Source of the DNA: Mesorhizobium sp. M00.F.Ca.ET.216.01.1.1
GTDB lineage: Bacteria; Pseudomonadota; Alphaproteobacteria; Rhizobiales; Rhizobiaceae
Assembly (NCBI RefSeq): GCF_004010325.2
Contig: NZ_SADR02000007.1
Coordinates: forward strand, 1-64,000
Direction: 5' to 3'
Length of the DNA stretch: 64,000 nucleotides
Below, piece by piece: positions 51,825 to 60,468 of this stretch. Within the stretch, counting starts at the first letter, position 1; each line of letters begins with the position of its first letter. The notes beneath the pieces are model-generated. The model ran no database searches, had not been told where the DNA came from, and saw nothing but the letters and a program-made list of their open reading frames with translations. The translations under genes were made by a program, and so were the position numbers.

Positions 51825-51965
51825 TTAGACCGCCTTGCGGGCGACGTAATGAATGTCGCTGCGGCTGATGCCGAGGTCGGTCAGTTCACGGTTGCTCAGG
51901 CGGCTCAGCTCGGAAACGGTGTCCCGGTAGCGGCGCCAGTTGCGATAGTTGCGGATCAGGTTCAT
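51825..51965 (-). CDS. DUF1127 small protein, copy 1
   Basis: 46 residues, MNLIRNYRNWRRYRDTVSEL then SRLSNRELTDLGISRSDI and HYVARKAV. About 70% identical to copy 2, which lies 49 bp downstream, and clearly a tandem duplicate. Basic N-terminus (RNYRNWRRYR) fits RNA binding. The promoter must lie in the 236 bp before the divergent DUF2157 gene. Confidence 0.9.
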   Translation of the reverse strand: MNLIRNYRNWRRYRDTVSELSRLSNRELTDLGISRSDIHYVARKAV

Positions 51966-52201
51966 GGTATTCTCGTTTCGTCTTTCTTCGGATCATTCCG
52001 TCTTTGTGTACGCCATGAAGATAGGTGGGCTCATATCGATTTAAAAGCGCTATTGGTGCATGGCAGCAATGCAAATTGTGCAATGCAACATCAGTGCGCG
52101 TTCCAGGTCTTCGACACAAAGAAACCCGAATCAGAAAATGCCGTTGCGTCAACGGCTTGGCCGGATCGGCTGAAAAAAAGACCACGCTGGGGGAGAAGGG
52201 C

Positions 52202-53320
52202 ATGGCGAGCTATGCGTCACGGGTCAGGTCGGATATCGCACGATGGCAGCAGGCCGGCCTGATCGACACACGGACAGCCGATGCGCTGACGCGAGACGTC
52301 GAGACCAATGAACGGAGATCGCTGAGCTTCGGCTCGATCCTGGCGATGATGGCAGCGCTGCTGTTTGGCGCCGCCATCCTGATCTTCGTCGCCGCCAACT
52401 GGGAGACCATCCCGAGACTGGCACGGGTCGCCGCACTCTTCGCCATTATCCTCGCCGGCTATGTCGGCGGTGCGGTGCTGAAGACACGCGACCATGCGGC
52501 GATCGGCGAGGCGCTGTGGATCGTGGCAGCGGCGGCGTTCGGCGGATCGATCGCGCTGATCGGCCAGATGTATCATCTGTCGGGCGACGAGGCCTCGGCC
52601 TTGATCACGTGGGGCGCCGGTACGGCTCTGGCGGCGGTCGCGCTGCGCTCGAGCCCGCTGACCGTTGCTTCCGTCGGCATCGCCGATGCCTGGCTTGTCC
52701 TCAAGGGGTTCGACTATTTCCGGCAGACAGAATTTCCGCGTCTTTTCGTCGTCATGGCGCTTGTGCTGTTTGCCATCTCGTTCTGGACCCGCAGCCAGGC
52801 AGCGCGGCACCTGATCATCCTGTCGATCATCTTCTATCTCGTGCTGTTCGCCATCGATCACGACACGCTCCAAGTCGCAGTCCCGCTCGTTGCCGCCTCG
52901 GCGCTGCTTTTCGTGGCCGCGATCTTCGCCAGCGAGCCCGTCGACAAGGTCGTACAGCTTGGCGGCCGGCTGCCCTTGCATGCCTTGATCGGTTTTCTCA
53001 CCGGCCTGGCGATGGTCCAGTTCGAACTCGCAGGTAAAAGCACCTACGACAGCGGCTTTGCCACCGCCTCGGCCGTTGCGCTCGCTGGCATCGTTGCGGC
53101 GATCATGCTGGGTGGCCGCGAGAGCAGGGGCCTGCGCTGGGTCGCCTATGCAGGCTTCGCCTTCGAACTCGCCATCATCTACGTGGTGATGTTGCAGTCG
53201 ATGCTCGACACTGCAGGCTTCTTCCTTGCGGCGGCAGTGCTTCTCGGCATCCTTGCCCTTGTCATCATCCGCATCGAAAAACGCATGAACGCCCCTCGCG
53301 CAGAAGGAGCAGCCGCATGA
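52202..53320 (+). CDS. DUF2157 membrane protein
   Basis: 372 residues from the ATG at 52202, with GGAGAAGG upstream. The soluble N-terminus MASYASRVRSDIARWQQAGLIDTRTADALTRDVE is the DUF2157 signature, followed by about ten membrane helices starting ILAMMAALLFGAAILIFVAANWETIP. Function unknown. The gene overlaps the GDYXXLXY gene by four bases; this pair recurs in many proteobacteria, sometimes with DUF4401. Confidence 0.88.
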   Translation: MASYASRVRSDIARWQQAGLIDTRTADALTRDVETNERRSLSFGSILAMMAALLFGAAILIFVAANWETIPRLARVAALFAIILAGYVGGAVLKTRDHAAIGEALWIVAAAAFGGSIALIGQMYHLSGDEASALITWGAGTALAAVALRSSPLTVASVGIADAWLVLKGFDYFRQTEFPRLFVVMALVLFAISFWTRSQAARHLIILSIIFYLVLFAIDHDTLQVAVPLVAASALLFVAAIFASEPVDKVVQLGGRLPLHALIGFLTGLAMVQFELAGKSTYDSGFATASAVALAGIVAAIMLGGRESRGLRWVAYAGFAFELAIIYVVMLQSMLDTAGFFLAAAVLLGILALVIIRIEKRMNAPRAEGAAA

Positions 53321-53898
53321 TGACCGGGAAAAGACTGGTTATTTCGGCGCTGGTGCTGGCGCTCGTCCAGATCGGCTTCCTGAGCTGGATCATCGCTGGC
53401 CGGGCGGCAATCCTGCGCGACGGCAGGCAAGTGCTGCTGAAGGTCGAGCCGATCGATCCGCGCGACCTCATGCGCGGCGACTATATTTCCCTCGGCTACG
53501 AGATATCGCGCATACCGGTGAAGCTGATCGCCAACATCCCGACAGGCAAGCCGTCGAGCGACGATACGTCGATCGTGGTCAGGCTGAAGCAAGGCGCTGA
53601 CGGCTATTGGGGGCCGACCGCAGCATGGTTCGGTCAGGCGCCGACGCCGGCAGCATCCGACGAAGCCGATATCGCCGGGCATGTGGCCGAAGGCTGGGAC
53701 CTTAGCGAAGGAAGGACGATCGCGCCGGACTACGGCATCGAACGCTTCTATCTGCCGGAAGGCGAGGGAATGGCGATCCAGAGCGATATGCGGGTGCGGC
53801 CGTTCGGCATCCGCGTCGCGATCGCTGCCAACGGCACCGCACAGATCAAGGCGCTGACGGATGGCGACAAGACGCTGTTCGAGGAGCCGCTTTACTAG
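53317..53898 (+). CDS. GDYXXLXY-motif membrane-anchored protein
   Basis: 193 residues. One N-terminal membrane helix (LVISALVLALVQIGFLSWIIAG) is followed by a periplasmic domain. The signature PIDPRDLMRGDYISLGYEIS gives the family its name (GDYxxLxY); a second landmark is GIERFYLPEGEG. It is always found beside DUF2157/DUF4401 proteins and presumably forms a complex with the upstream gene product. Function unknown. Confidence 0.88.
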   Translation: MMTGKRLVISALVLALVQIGFLSWIIAGRAAILRDGRQVLLKVEPIDPRDLMRGDYISLGYEISRIPVKLIANIPTGKPSSDDTSIVVRLKQGADGYWGPTAAWFGQAPTPAASDEADIAGHVAEGWDLSEGRTIAPDYGIERFYLPEGEGMAIQSDMRVRPFGIRVAIAANGTAQIKALTDGDKTLFEEPLY

Positions 53899-53906
53899 TC
53901 AGATTG

Positions 53907-53991
53907 TGGTGCGGATGAAGGGACTCGAACCCCCACGCCTTTCGGCACTGGAACCTAAATCCAGGGCGTCTACCAATTCCGCCACATCCGC
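53907..53991 (-). tRNA. tRNA-Leu (anticodon TAG)
   Basis: Reverse strand: acceptor GCGGATG/CATCCGC, D arm GGCGGAATTGGTAGACGCC, anticodon loop TTTAGGT (TAG), a long variable arm TGCCGAAAGGCG typical of class II tRNAs, T arm GGGGGTTCGAGTCCC, encoded CCA. Confidence 0.96.
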
Positions 53992-54333
53992 GCAGCCCGG
54001 CAAATCCCATGTAGCCATCATTCTGTCAATGTCGCAGCCCAAATGACGGACGTTCGCTCAGACGCGAAGATGGTTGAAAATTGGCCTCGCCTGTGACAAA
54101 AGGCGTGTCGAATGTGACGGGACGCGACGATCCGCTTCTGCAGAATGTGATAAGAAGTAGGAAAAACAAAGACTTATTCACATTTTGGAGCGCAGTTTGG
54201 AAAGGATTTGAGCCGCTTTAGCGGTCAAGCCGCCAGGTTCCGTACCAAAAGCCATTTCCGGCAAGATGACACCGGCAGGCTGTGACGGCAGAAGCCGTTT
54301 GGCAGCCTCATTGGTGAAAACAAAGGTTTTACG
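53992..54333. other. intergenic region between tRNA-Leu and tig
   Basis: No gene is supported. The first half must hold the tRNA-Leu promoter (minus strand). The second half has an AT-rich patch (gaaaaacaaagacttattcac) likely to be the trigger factor promoter, followed by a leader of about 150 bases. Confidence 0.4.
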
Positions 54334-55806
54334 ATGCAGGTCACCGAAACGCTCAACTCCGGTCTCAAGCGCGAGATCAAGATCACCGTGCCGGCCGGTG
54401 ACATGGAAGCCAAGCTGATGGCGCGGCTTTCCGATGCCAGGAACAAGGTCCGCATCAACGGCTTCCGTCCCGGCAAGGTGCCGGTACAGCACCTGCGCAA
54501 GGTCTACGGCAAGTCGTTCATGGCCGAGGTGGTCAACGAGATCCTCAACGACTCAACCCGCTCGATCATCAGCGGGCGCGGCGAAAAGGCCGCCATGCAG
54601 CCCGAAGTGATCATGACCGAGGACGAGAAAGAGGCCGAGAAGATCCTGGCCGGCGGCGCCGACTTCGAATTCCGCCTGAACTACGAGGTCATTCCGGCGA
54701 TCGAGATCAAGGATTTCTCCGACATCAAGGTGACGCGCCAGGTGTTCGACGTGCCTGACACCGAGATCGACGAGCAGGTCAAGCGTGTTGCTGAATCGGC
54801 GCGCACTTACGAGCCGAAGGCCGGCAAGGCCGCCGAAGGCGACCGCGTGACGATCGACTATGTCGGCAAGATCGACGGCACCGCCTTCAGCGGTGGCGCC
54901 GGCACCGATCAGCCGCTGGTGCTCGGCTCCAAGGAATTCATTCCCGGCTTCGAAGACCAGCTCGTCGGCGCCAAGGCCGGTGACGAGAAGCAGGTCACGG
55001 TCACTTTCCCGGAAAATTACCAGGCGGCGCATCTGGCTGGCAAGGAAGCCACCTTCGACGTCACCGTCAAGGAAGTGTCCAAGCCCGGCGCGCTGGAGAT
55101 CAACGACGAGCTGGCCAAGAATCTCGGCCTGGAGTCGCTGGAGCGCCTGCGTGAAGTGGTGCGCGGCCAGATCGAGAACCAGTTCGGTTCGATGACACGC
55201 CAGAAGGTCAAGCGCCAGCTTCTCGACCAGCTGGATGCTTCCTATTCGTTCGAGGCGCCGTCGAAGCTCGTCGAGGCCGAGTTCAACAACATCTGGAGCC
55301 AGGTCAACCGTGATCTCGAAGCTGCCGGACGCACCTTCGCCGACGAGGAGACGACGGAAGAAGAGGCCCGTGCCGAATATATGCGGCTTGCCGAGCGCCG
55401 CGTTCGCCTTGGCCTGGTGCTCGCCGAAATCGGCGAGAAGGCCGGCATCACTGTGACGGACGAGGAATTGCAGCGCGGCCTGTTCGAGCAGGTGCGCCGC
55501 TATCCGGCCAACCAGCAGCAGGAAGCCTTCGAATTCTACCGCAGCAACCCGGAAGCGCTGAATACGCTGCGCGCGCCGATGTTCGAGGAGAAGGTGGTCG
55601 ACCACCTGCTCGGCCAGATCACGGTCACCGACGTCAAGGTCAGCAAGGAAGAGCTGATGGCCGACGATGAGGATAGCGAGACGGCCAAGGCGAAGCCGGC
55701 CAAGAAAGCCAGTGCGAAGAAGGCCGACGCCAAGAAGGCCGACGACGCGGAAGAGCCCAAGCAAAAGGCGGCGCCGAAGAAAAAGGCAGCCAAGGACGCC
55801 GAATAG
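54334..55806 (+). CDS. tig: trigger factor
   Basis: 490 residues. The ribosome-binding N-terminal domain contains [27 protein letters not shown] (the GFRPGKVP signature). The FKBP-like PPIase domain lies at about 160-245 ([42 protein letters not shown]), followed by the helical arm domain. The C-terminus ends in a Lys/Ala/Asp-rich tail ([19 protein letters not shown]), longer than in E. coli TF (432 residues) but common in rhizobia. It chaperones nascent chains at the exit tunnel. Confidence 0.96.
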   Translation: MQVTETLNSGLKREIKITVPAGDMEAKLMARLSDARNKVRINGFRPGKVPVQHLRKVYGKSFMAEVVNEILNDSTRSIISGRGEKAAMQPEVIMTEDEKEAEKILAGGADFEFRLNYEVIPAIEIKDFSDIKVTRQVFDVPDTEIDEQVKRVAESARTYEPKAGKAAEGDRVTIDYVGKIDGTAFSGGAGTDQPLVLGSKEFIPGFEDQLVGAKAGDEKQVTVTFPENYQAAHLAGKEATFDVTVKEVSKPGALEINDELAKNLGLESLERLREVVRGQIENQFGSMTRQKVKRQLLDQLDASYSFEAPSKLVEAEFNNIWSQVNRDLEAAGRTFADEETTEEEARAEYMRLAERRVRLGLVLAEIGEKAGITVTDEELQRGLFEQVRRYPANQQQEAFEFYRSNPEALNTLRAPMFEEKVVDHLLGQITVTDVKVSKEELMADDEDSETAKAKPAKKASAKKADAKKADDAEEPKQKAAPKKKAAKDAE

Positions 55807-55829
55807 CACGCCATGCTGTTGAATTGTGA

Positions 55830-55854
55830 AAGGCCGCCCCCGGGCGGCCTTTTT
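55830..55854 (+). terminator. rho-independent terminator after tig
   Basis: AGGCCGCC / GGCGGCCT arms around a short CCCGG loop, followed by TTTTT, 24 bp after the stop. Confidence 0.88.
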
Positions 55855-55970
55855 CATATGTGCCGCTGTAGCAACAGAGTCGCGCGCAATGGCGGTAGGC
55901 AGGGTGGCGATACGAAACTTTGATCATTATCTGCGCTCTGTTGCAAAGTGCAGGGTTGCTGGAGGGATCG

Positions 55971-56495
55971 TTGAGGCTGTTCGTCAAAATGGGCGACGTG
56001 GTTGCCACGGCGCTGCTTCTTGTTTCGGTCTGCGATGTCGCCCAGGCCGACAGTGTTCTTGACAACTGGCGGTTCGACACCGGCAGCGATGGTCTGGTCA
56101 CGGCCTCGCTCTACGCCACCAACAAGCTCATCACCGGCGGCGGCGCCCTGAGCTACAGCCCGATATTGACCATCGCCTGCCGGGCGGACGGCGAACCGCG
56201 CTGGAGCGAGTGGCTGCAGCTGAACGATGCCGTCTCCGCCAGCCGGACGATCACCGTATCGATCACGGTCGACCAGGGTAAGAAGATCAACGAAAGCTGG
56301 TCTGTCGGGACTCGCGGCAGGATGCTCGTCAGGGACGGCGCCGACGGCGTCAGGCGACTGGTTGCGGCAAGCCGGCTGCTGCTTTCCTGGCGCTTCGGCC
56401 TGCTGTCGGGGCGCGGCGAGGCCGACTTCGACCTAACCGGGCTTGATAAGGCGGTTGGCCAGATAGCCGGATCCTGCAACACGGATTTGCCTTGA
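55971..56495 (+). CDS. secreted hypothetical protein, VasI/TagO-like pattern
   Basis: 174 residues from a TTG at 55971 with GGAGG five bases upstream. That start gives a normal signal peptide (basic RLFVK, then VVATALLLVSVCDVAQA). The mature domain is beta-rich: NWRFDTGSDGLVTASLYATN, ILTIACRADGEPRWSEWLQL, TITVSITVDQGKKINESWSV and a final AxFDLTGLDKAVGQIAGSC. This order of W, C, W/basic pair and terminal FDLxGL-C resembles the periplasmic VasI/TagO and related proteins, but no T6SS gene is near. The assignment is tentative. Confidence 0.55.
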   Translation: MRLFVKMGDVVATALLLVSVCDVAQADSVLDNWRFDTGSDGLVTASLYATNKLITGGGALSYSPILTIACRADGEPRWSEWLQLNDAVSASRTITVSITVDQGKKINESWSVGTRGRMLVRDGADGVRRLVAASRLLLSWRFGLLSGRGEADFDLTGLDKAVGQIAGSCNTDLP

Positions 56496-56682
56496 TTCCA
56501 GCCGGTAAGCCTTTGCATGGTTGACCTCTACCTGCGGCCTGGATTCTGTGGTATGCAGGTGCCGCAACTCCATAAACGGCAGCGGACATTCCGTTTGTCA
56601 TACAAAGAGTGCATGTCAGCGGATTGATGCGTTGGCAGGCGCAGATCAGCCAAGATAAATTGGCGATCAGTGAGGAAATGCC

Positions 56683-57063
56683 ATGCGCGCAACTGTGTTT
56701 TTCACCGTCATGTCCGTTGCGACCTTCATTGCAGGCCCCTCGCAGGCACAGGATGCCGCGGCGGGTGAGAAGGTCTTCACCAAGTGCAAGGTCTGCCACG
56801 TCGCAGACAAGGACCAGAACAAGATCGGTCCGTCGTTGAACGGCGTCATCGGCCGAACGGCCGGCACGCATCCGGGGTTCAGCTATTCGCCAGCCATGAC
56901 CGAGGCCGGAAAGTCCGGCGTCAAATGGGACGAAGCCACGCTGACGACCTACCTTCACGACCCCAAGGCCATGGTCAAAGGGACCAAGATGGCGTTTCCC
57001 GGCCTCAAGAAGGACGAGGACGTCGCCAACGTCATCGCCTATCTGAAGCAATTCTCCAAGTAA
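56683..57063 (+). CDS. class I soluble cytochrome c
   Basis: 126 residues. Signal peptide MRATVFFTVMSVATFIAG-PSQA, then one heme motif CKVCH at residues 35-39. The sequence KIGPSLNGVIGRTAGTHPGFSYSPAM and the axial Met region KGTKMAFPGLKKDEDVANVIAYL are those of cytochrome c2/c550 types. It is periplasmic and carries single electrons. Its position upstream of the heme O synthase and oxidase operon suggests it donates electrons to that oxidase. The last codon and stop are part of a 23-bp tandem repeat. Confidence 0.92.
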   Translation: MRATVFFTVMSVATFIAGPSQAQDAAAGEKVFTKCKVCHVADKDQNKIGPSLNGVIGRTAGTHPGFSYSPAMTEAGKSGVKWDEATLTTYLHDPKAMVKGTKMAFPGLKKDEDVANVIAYLKQFSK

Positions 57064-57152
57064 CACGGTTCTTCCACTGGAAGTAACACGGTTCTTCCAC
57101 CGGAAGTAACGCGGGTTGTTCGGCCGGAAGCAATCCGGTTCTTCCGCCGGCC
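57060..57152 (+). repeat. 23-bp tandem repeat, four units, after the cytochrome c gene
   Basis: Units start at 57060, 57083, 57106 and 57130. The consensus begins GTAACACGGTTCTTCCACCG; units 1 and 2 differ by one base, unit 3 has an extra base, unit 4 is diverged. Each unit can pair CCGG-type ends (CCGGTTCTTCCGCCGG), and unit 1 includes the stop codon of the cytochrome gene. Confidence 0.8.
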
Positions 57153-57179
57153 AGCGGCTGACCCATCCCGATAGAATCG

Positions 57180-57246
57180 GATAGGCCCAACTTCTTGTTT
57201 GACCATGATCTTTTCCAAAAACAGTTCCACTTTCAGGCATCATAGT
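57180..57246. repeat. mosaic intergenic repeat upstream of ctaB
   Basis: The core ATGATCTTTTCCAAAAACAG then TTCCACTTTCAGGCATCAT is a related copy of 38612-38690. CATGAT and ATCATAG ends are inverted. Confidence 0.55.
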
Positions 57247-57283
57247 CTAAGCTGCCTGTCTCCATCGGTGGTCTTCCAAAATA

Positions 57284-58219
57284 ATGTCGACTAGGGAAAG
57301 TGGCCTCAAGGATACCGGCATCCGCCTCTCGGAAGCGACGGCCGGTGATTTCTTTGCGCTTTTGAAACCACGGGTCATGGCGCTTGCCGTCTTTACCGCT
57401 TTCGTCGGCCTGATGGTGGCGCCCGGCGTAATGAATCCGATCATCGCCCTAATTGCAATCGGCGCAATTGCAATTGGCGCAGGAGCGGCCGGGGCGCTCA
57501 ACATGTGGTACGACGCCGACATAGACGCGTTGATGTCACGCACGTCAAAACGGCCGATCCCATCAGGCCGCGTCACGCCAGGGGAAGCCCTCGGTTTCGG
57601 CCTTGTGCTTTCCGCACTTTCGGTCATGACGCTTGGCGTGCTGGTGGGATGGCTTGCCGCATCGCTGCTGGCCTTCACTATCTTCTTCTACGTCGTCATC
57701 TACACGATATGGCTGAAACGTTCGACGCCGCAGAATATCGTCATAGGCGGCGCAGCAGGCGCTCTTCCTCCAGTGATCGGGTGGGCGGCGGCCACCGGCG
57801 CGATCGGGATTGAAAGCCTCATTCTGTTTCTGGTCATTTTCCTCTGGACGCCGCCGCATTTCTGGGCACTCGCCCTGTTCAAGGTTGGCGACTATGCCGC
57901 GGCCGGCATTCCCATGATGCCGAACGTGGCCGGCCAGGCTTCGACCAGAAGACAGATCTTTGCCTACTCACTGTTTCTGGCGCCAATCGGCGTGCTGCCT
58001 TGGGTCCTCGGATTCGCCAGCGGATACTACGGGATTGTTTCAATCGCGTTGGGCGCAGGCTTCATCTGGCATGCCTGGAAGGTCCTGGTCATCCCCGACA
58101 AGGAGATGAAACCCGCAAAGGCGCTGTTTGCCTATTCGATTTTCTATCTTTTTGCGATCTTTGCCGTGCTGCTTGCCGACACGATCGTAATGCGCGCGCT
58201 TATTTCAGCCGGAGGTTGA
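57284..58219 (+). CDS. ctaB: heme O synthase (protoheme IX farnesyltransferase)
   Basis: 311 residues with eight to nine membrane helices of the UbiA family. The prenyl diphosphate site is [20 protein letters not shown] (N-x3-D-x3-D) and the second Asp-containing loop is [26 protein letters not shown]. It converts heme B to heme O, the step before heme A, needed by the aa3-type oxidase encoded on the opposite strand downstream. The conserved PHFWALAL segment separates it from other UbiA enzymes. Confidence 0.94.
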   Translation: MSTRESGLKDTGIRLSEATAGDFFALLKPRVMALAVFTAFVGLMVAPGVMNPIIALIAIGAIAIGAGAAGALNMWYDADIDALMSRTSKRPIPSGRVTPGEALGFGLVLSALSVMTLGVLVGWLAASLLAFTIFFYVVIYTIWLKRSTPQNIVIGGAAGALPPVIGWAAATGAIGIESLILFLVIFLWTPPHFWALALFKVGDYAAAGIPMMPNVAGQASTRRQIFAYSLFLAPIGVLPWVLGFASGYYGIVSIALGAGFIWHAWKVLVIPDKEMKPAKALFAYSIFYLFAIFAVLLADTIVMRALISAGG

Positions 58220-58300
58220 CGGAAACCTGTTCCCGGATTGAGACGGCCGGTCGCGACAACCGCCCTATGGAAGTTTGCCTCTCCAAGGCCGCTTTTGCCG

Positions 58301-58381
58301 TCACGCGGGCAGTGCACAAAATCCCAGCAACAGCAGAATAGTTATGCCAAGGCCGAGTATGAGAATGGTCTTTCCATCCAT
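58301..58381 (-). CDS. 26-residue membrane micropeptide
   Basis: An ORF of 27 codons encodes MDGKTILILGLGITILLLLG then FCALPA: a charged start and one complete membrane helix. A GAAGG ribosome binding site lies just ahead of the ATG on the minus strand, unusual for a chance ORF. It resembles the size and layout of small oxidase-associated subunits (CydX, CcoQ-like or CtaM-like), and its neighbours are heme O synthase and a cytochrome oxidase operon, but that link is speculative. Confidence 0.55.
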   Translation of the reverse strand: MDGKTILILGLGITILLLLGFCALPA

Positions 58382-58596
58382 GACCTTCACCCTTCAACCC
58401 ACCTTGGAGAATATAGAAGAAAGGCCGCCAGAGCTAGATTAACTGCCAGGGCCGGTCCGTTCTGACAAAGCGCGACAAGCCGCAACCAAGAGAGTATGTT
58501 GAACATGGTGCAGGTCGCGGTTTTGCGTGGCCAATCATGCATAACGGCAGCACCGTGGAACCGCGACCTTACCGGACCTGGTCTGGAGGAATGGTC

Positions 58597-59409
58597 ATGG
58601 CAAGTTTTCACGTGATAGCAGGCGCCAGCGAGACGCTGGAACATACGAGAATTCGAAAAATCGGTGTCTCCGACCTTTTCGATGCGCTCAAGCGTGGCTT
58701 GGACGATTTTATGGTCAAGCCGTCGCACATCGTTTTCCTCTGCCTCATCTATCCGCTCGTTGGCGTCGTGCTCGCCGTGTGGACATCGGGTAACAATGCA
58801 TTGCCGTTGCTGTTCCCGCTGGTGTCCGGTTTTGCGCTGATCGGCCCGTTCGCGGCGATCGGCCTCTATGAGATCAGCCGCAGGCGGGAAGCGGGGCTAG
58901 ATGCTTCGTGGAGCCACGCCTTCGAGGTCAGGAATTCTCCGGCACTGCCGGCCATCGCGGCGGTCGGGATCATGCTGGTTGCGATCTTCGTCGCCTGGCT
59001 TTTGACCGCGCAGGCATTTTACCAGCACCTGTTCGGCTCGGCGCCGCCGGAATCGCTATCCGGCTTCATCAGTGGAATATTCGCTACGGGGCGGGGTTGG
59101 ACGCTGATTGTGCTTGGTCATGCTATCGGCTTCGTTTTCGCCGCGGTCGTATTGTGCACCACGGTTGTTGCGTTCCCGCTGTTGCTCGACCGCGATGTCG
59201 GTGCCTACGAAGCCATCCATACGTCGGTGCGTGTGGTTCTGGCCAACCCGGTCGTGATGGCCGTCTGGGGACTGATTGTCGCCGTCGCCCTGATCATCGG
59301 CTCGCTGCCGATATTCGCCGGGTTGGCGGTCGTGCTGCCGGTTCTCGGTCATGCCACCTGGCATGTCTATCGCAAGGTCGTGGAAGCGCCTTCCAGACCG
59401 GCGAGTTGA
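58597..59409 (+). CDS. DUF2189 integral membrane protein
   Basis: 270 residues from the ATG at 58597, seven bases behind GGAGG; the ATG at 58591 is too close. IGVSDLFDALKRGLDDFMVKPSHIVFLCLIYPLVGVVL is the DUF2189 N-terminus, followed by four more helices with GPFAAIGLYEISRRREAGLD and a final PVLGHATWHVYRKVV. The family is annotated as predicted integral membrane protein, often near cox genes in alphaproteobacteria. Function unknown. Confidence 0.85.
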   Translation: MASFHVIAGASETLEHTRIRKIGVSDLFDALKRGLDDFMVKPSHIVFLCLIYPLVGVVLAVWTSGNNALPLLFPLVSGFALIGPFAAIGLYEISRRREAGLDASWSHAFEVRNSPALPAIAAVGIMLVAIFVAWLLTAQAFYQHLFGSAPPESLSGFISGIFATGRGWTLIVLGHAIGFVFAAVVLCTTVVAFPLLLDRDVGAYEAIHTSVRVVLANPVVMAVWGLIVAVALIIGSLPIFAGLAVVLPVLGHATWHVYRKVVEAPSRPAS

Positions 59410-59425
59410 AACCCGGCGTGTTAGA

Positions 59426-59452
59426 CCAGCACCGGCGAGGTGCCGGTGCTGG
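59426..59452. terminator. bidirectional terminator between DUF2189 and YbaK-type genes
   Basis: Perfect 11-bp arms CCAGCACCGGC and GCCGGTGCTGG with a GAGGT loop between two convergent genes. Confidence 0.75.
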
Positions 59453-59463
59453 CAGGTTGATTT

Positions 59464-59937
59464 TCAGTAAGCCGGGTGACTGAAGCGGGCTTGGCGTGCG
59501 TCCATGGTCAGGTCGCGGAAATCCTTGCCGCTTACATGCACCAGCGTCCTGTGGTCGCCGCCCTCGAAGTAGATGTCGGGGGCGGTACCGAGGCTTTCGT
59601 CGAGGATCACCGGCACGTCATAGGCCGCGCCGATCGGCGGGATGGCGCCGACGTCGCAGTCACCGAACAGCGAGACCACCTCATCTTCGGAGGCAAGTCC
59701 AAGAGGCCTGTCCATGACGTCCTGCAGTGTGGCGAGTTCGATCCTGTGCGTGCTGGGAACCACGGCCAGCGCATAGCCATGGTCGTGGTGAACGAGCACC
59801 GATTTGGCCATAATGCTGCCGGGCACATGTGCCGCAATGGCGGACTGTCTGCTTGTGGCCGTGCGGTGATGCTCGACGGTGTCGTAGGAAATTCCTTTCC
59901 CGTCGATAAAGTCTTTCAGTCTGTTTGCGATGGTCAT
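59464..59937 (-). CDS. YbaK/EbsC (ProX-like) aminoacyl-tRNA deacylase family protein
   Basis: 157 residues: AIAAHVPGSIMAKSVLVHHDHGYALAVVPSTHRIEL holds the conserved Lys (MAKSVL) of YbaK-like editing domains, and VVSLFGDCDVGAIPPIGAAYDVPVILDESL the G-x-P-P-x-G loop. Such stand-alone domains hydrolyse mischarged tRNAs such as Cys-tRNA-Pro or Ala-tRNA-Pro. The specificity cannot be inferred. Confidence 0.85.
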   Translation of the reverse strand: MTIANRLKDFIDGKGISYDTVEHHRTATSRQSAIAAHVPGSIMAKSVLVHHDHGYALAVVPSTHRIELATLQDVMDRPLGLASEDEVVSLFGDCDVGAIPPIGAAYDVPVILDESLGTAPDIYFEGGDHRTLVHVSGKDFRDLTMDARQARFSHPAY

Positions 59938-60057
59938 CTTGGGCGTCCCTTGCTGGCGTTCGCGACGCGTGTGGAAACGCGGGCATGATTCCCGCCGTTT
60001 CCTGTATCAACAGAAATGGACCAACTGTCGTTTCTTTCAAGGCAAGGGCAGCCGGGG

Positions 60058-60459
60058 TCAGGGCCCAGCCCCGAAAAACACCATCCGGGTAAGAAGCGTG
60101 TAGTCCGCTTCAAAGACCATCATTGTCACGAACACCAATACCAGTATCGGCGGCAGGATGATCGCATACATCAGCGCCAGCCGCTCCCAGGCCATGTGCA
60201 TGAAGACAGCGACGATCAGCCCTGCCTTGAGCATCATGAAGATCAGGATCAGCGACCATCTGAGATAGCCGTGGAGGCCGAAATAATCGACCAGATAGGA
60301 GCAGGTGCTGAGGATGAACAACCATGCCCAGACCACCAGATAGAGCTTGATCGGGTGCTCCTGATGAACCTCCGCATGGGCGACGCCGGTCGCCGCATCA
60401 TGCGCGTGTGCGACGTGCAGCTGGTGTTGCCCCAGGCCGTTTGCGGTTGCTTCAGCCAT
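60058..60459 (-). CDS. cytochrome c oxidase subunit IV-type membrane protein
   Basis: 133 residues with three membrane helices: LYLVVWAWLFILSTCSYLVDYF, LILIFMMLKAGLIVAVFMHMAWE and MYAIILPPILVLVFVTMMVFEADY. Helix 2 with K-A-x-L-I-x-x-x-F-M-H-M is the prokaryotic subunit IV (COX4_pro) signature. The first 35 residues contain a His-rich stretch (HQLHVAHAHDAATGVAHAEVH) that may bind metal. Last gene of the oxidase operon. Confidence 0.85.
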   Translation of the reverse strand: MAEATANGLGQHQLHVAHAHDAATGVAHAEVHQEHPIKLYLVVWAWLFILSTCSYLVDYFGLHGYLRWSLILIFMMLKAGLIVAVFMHMAWERLALMYAIILPPILVLVFVTMMVFEADYTLLTRMVFFGAGP

Positions 60460-60468
60460 GTCTGCCTC

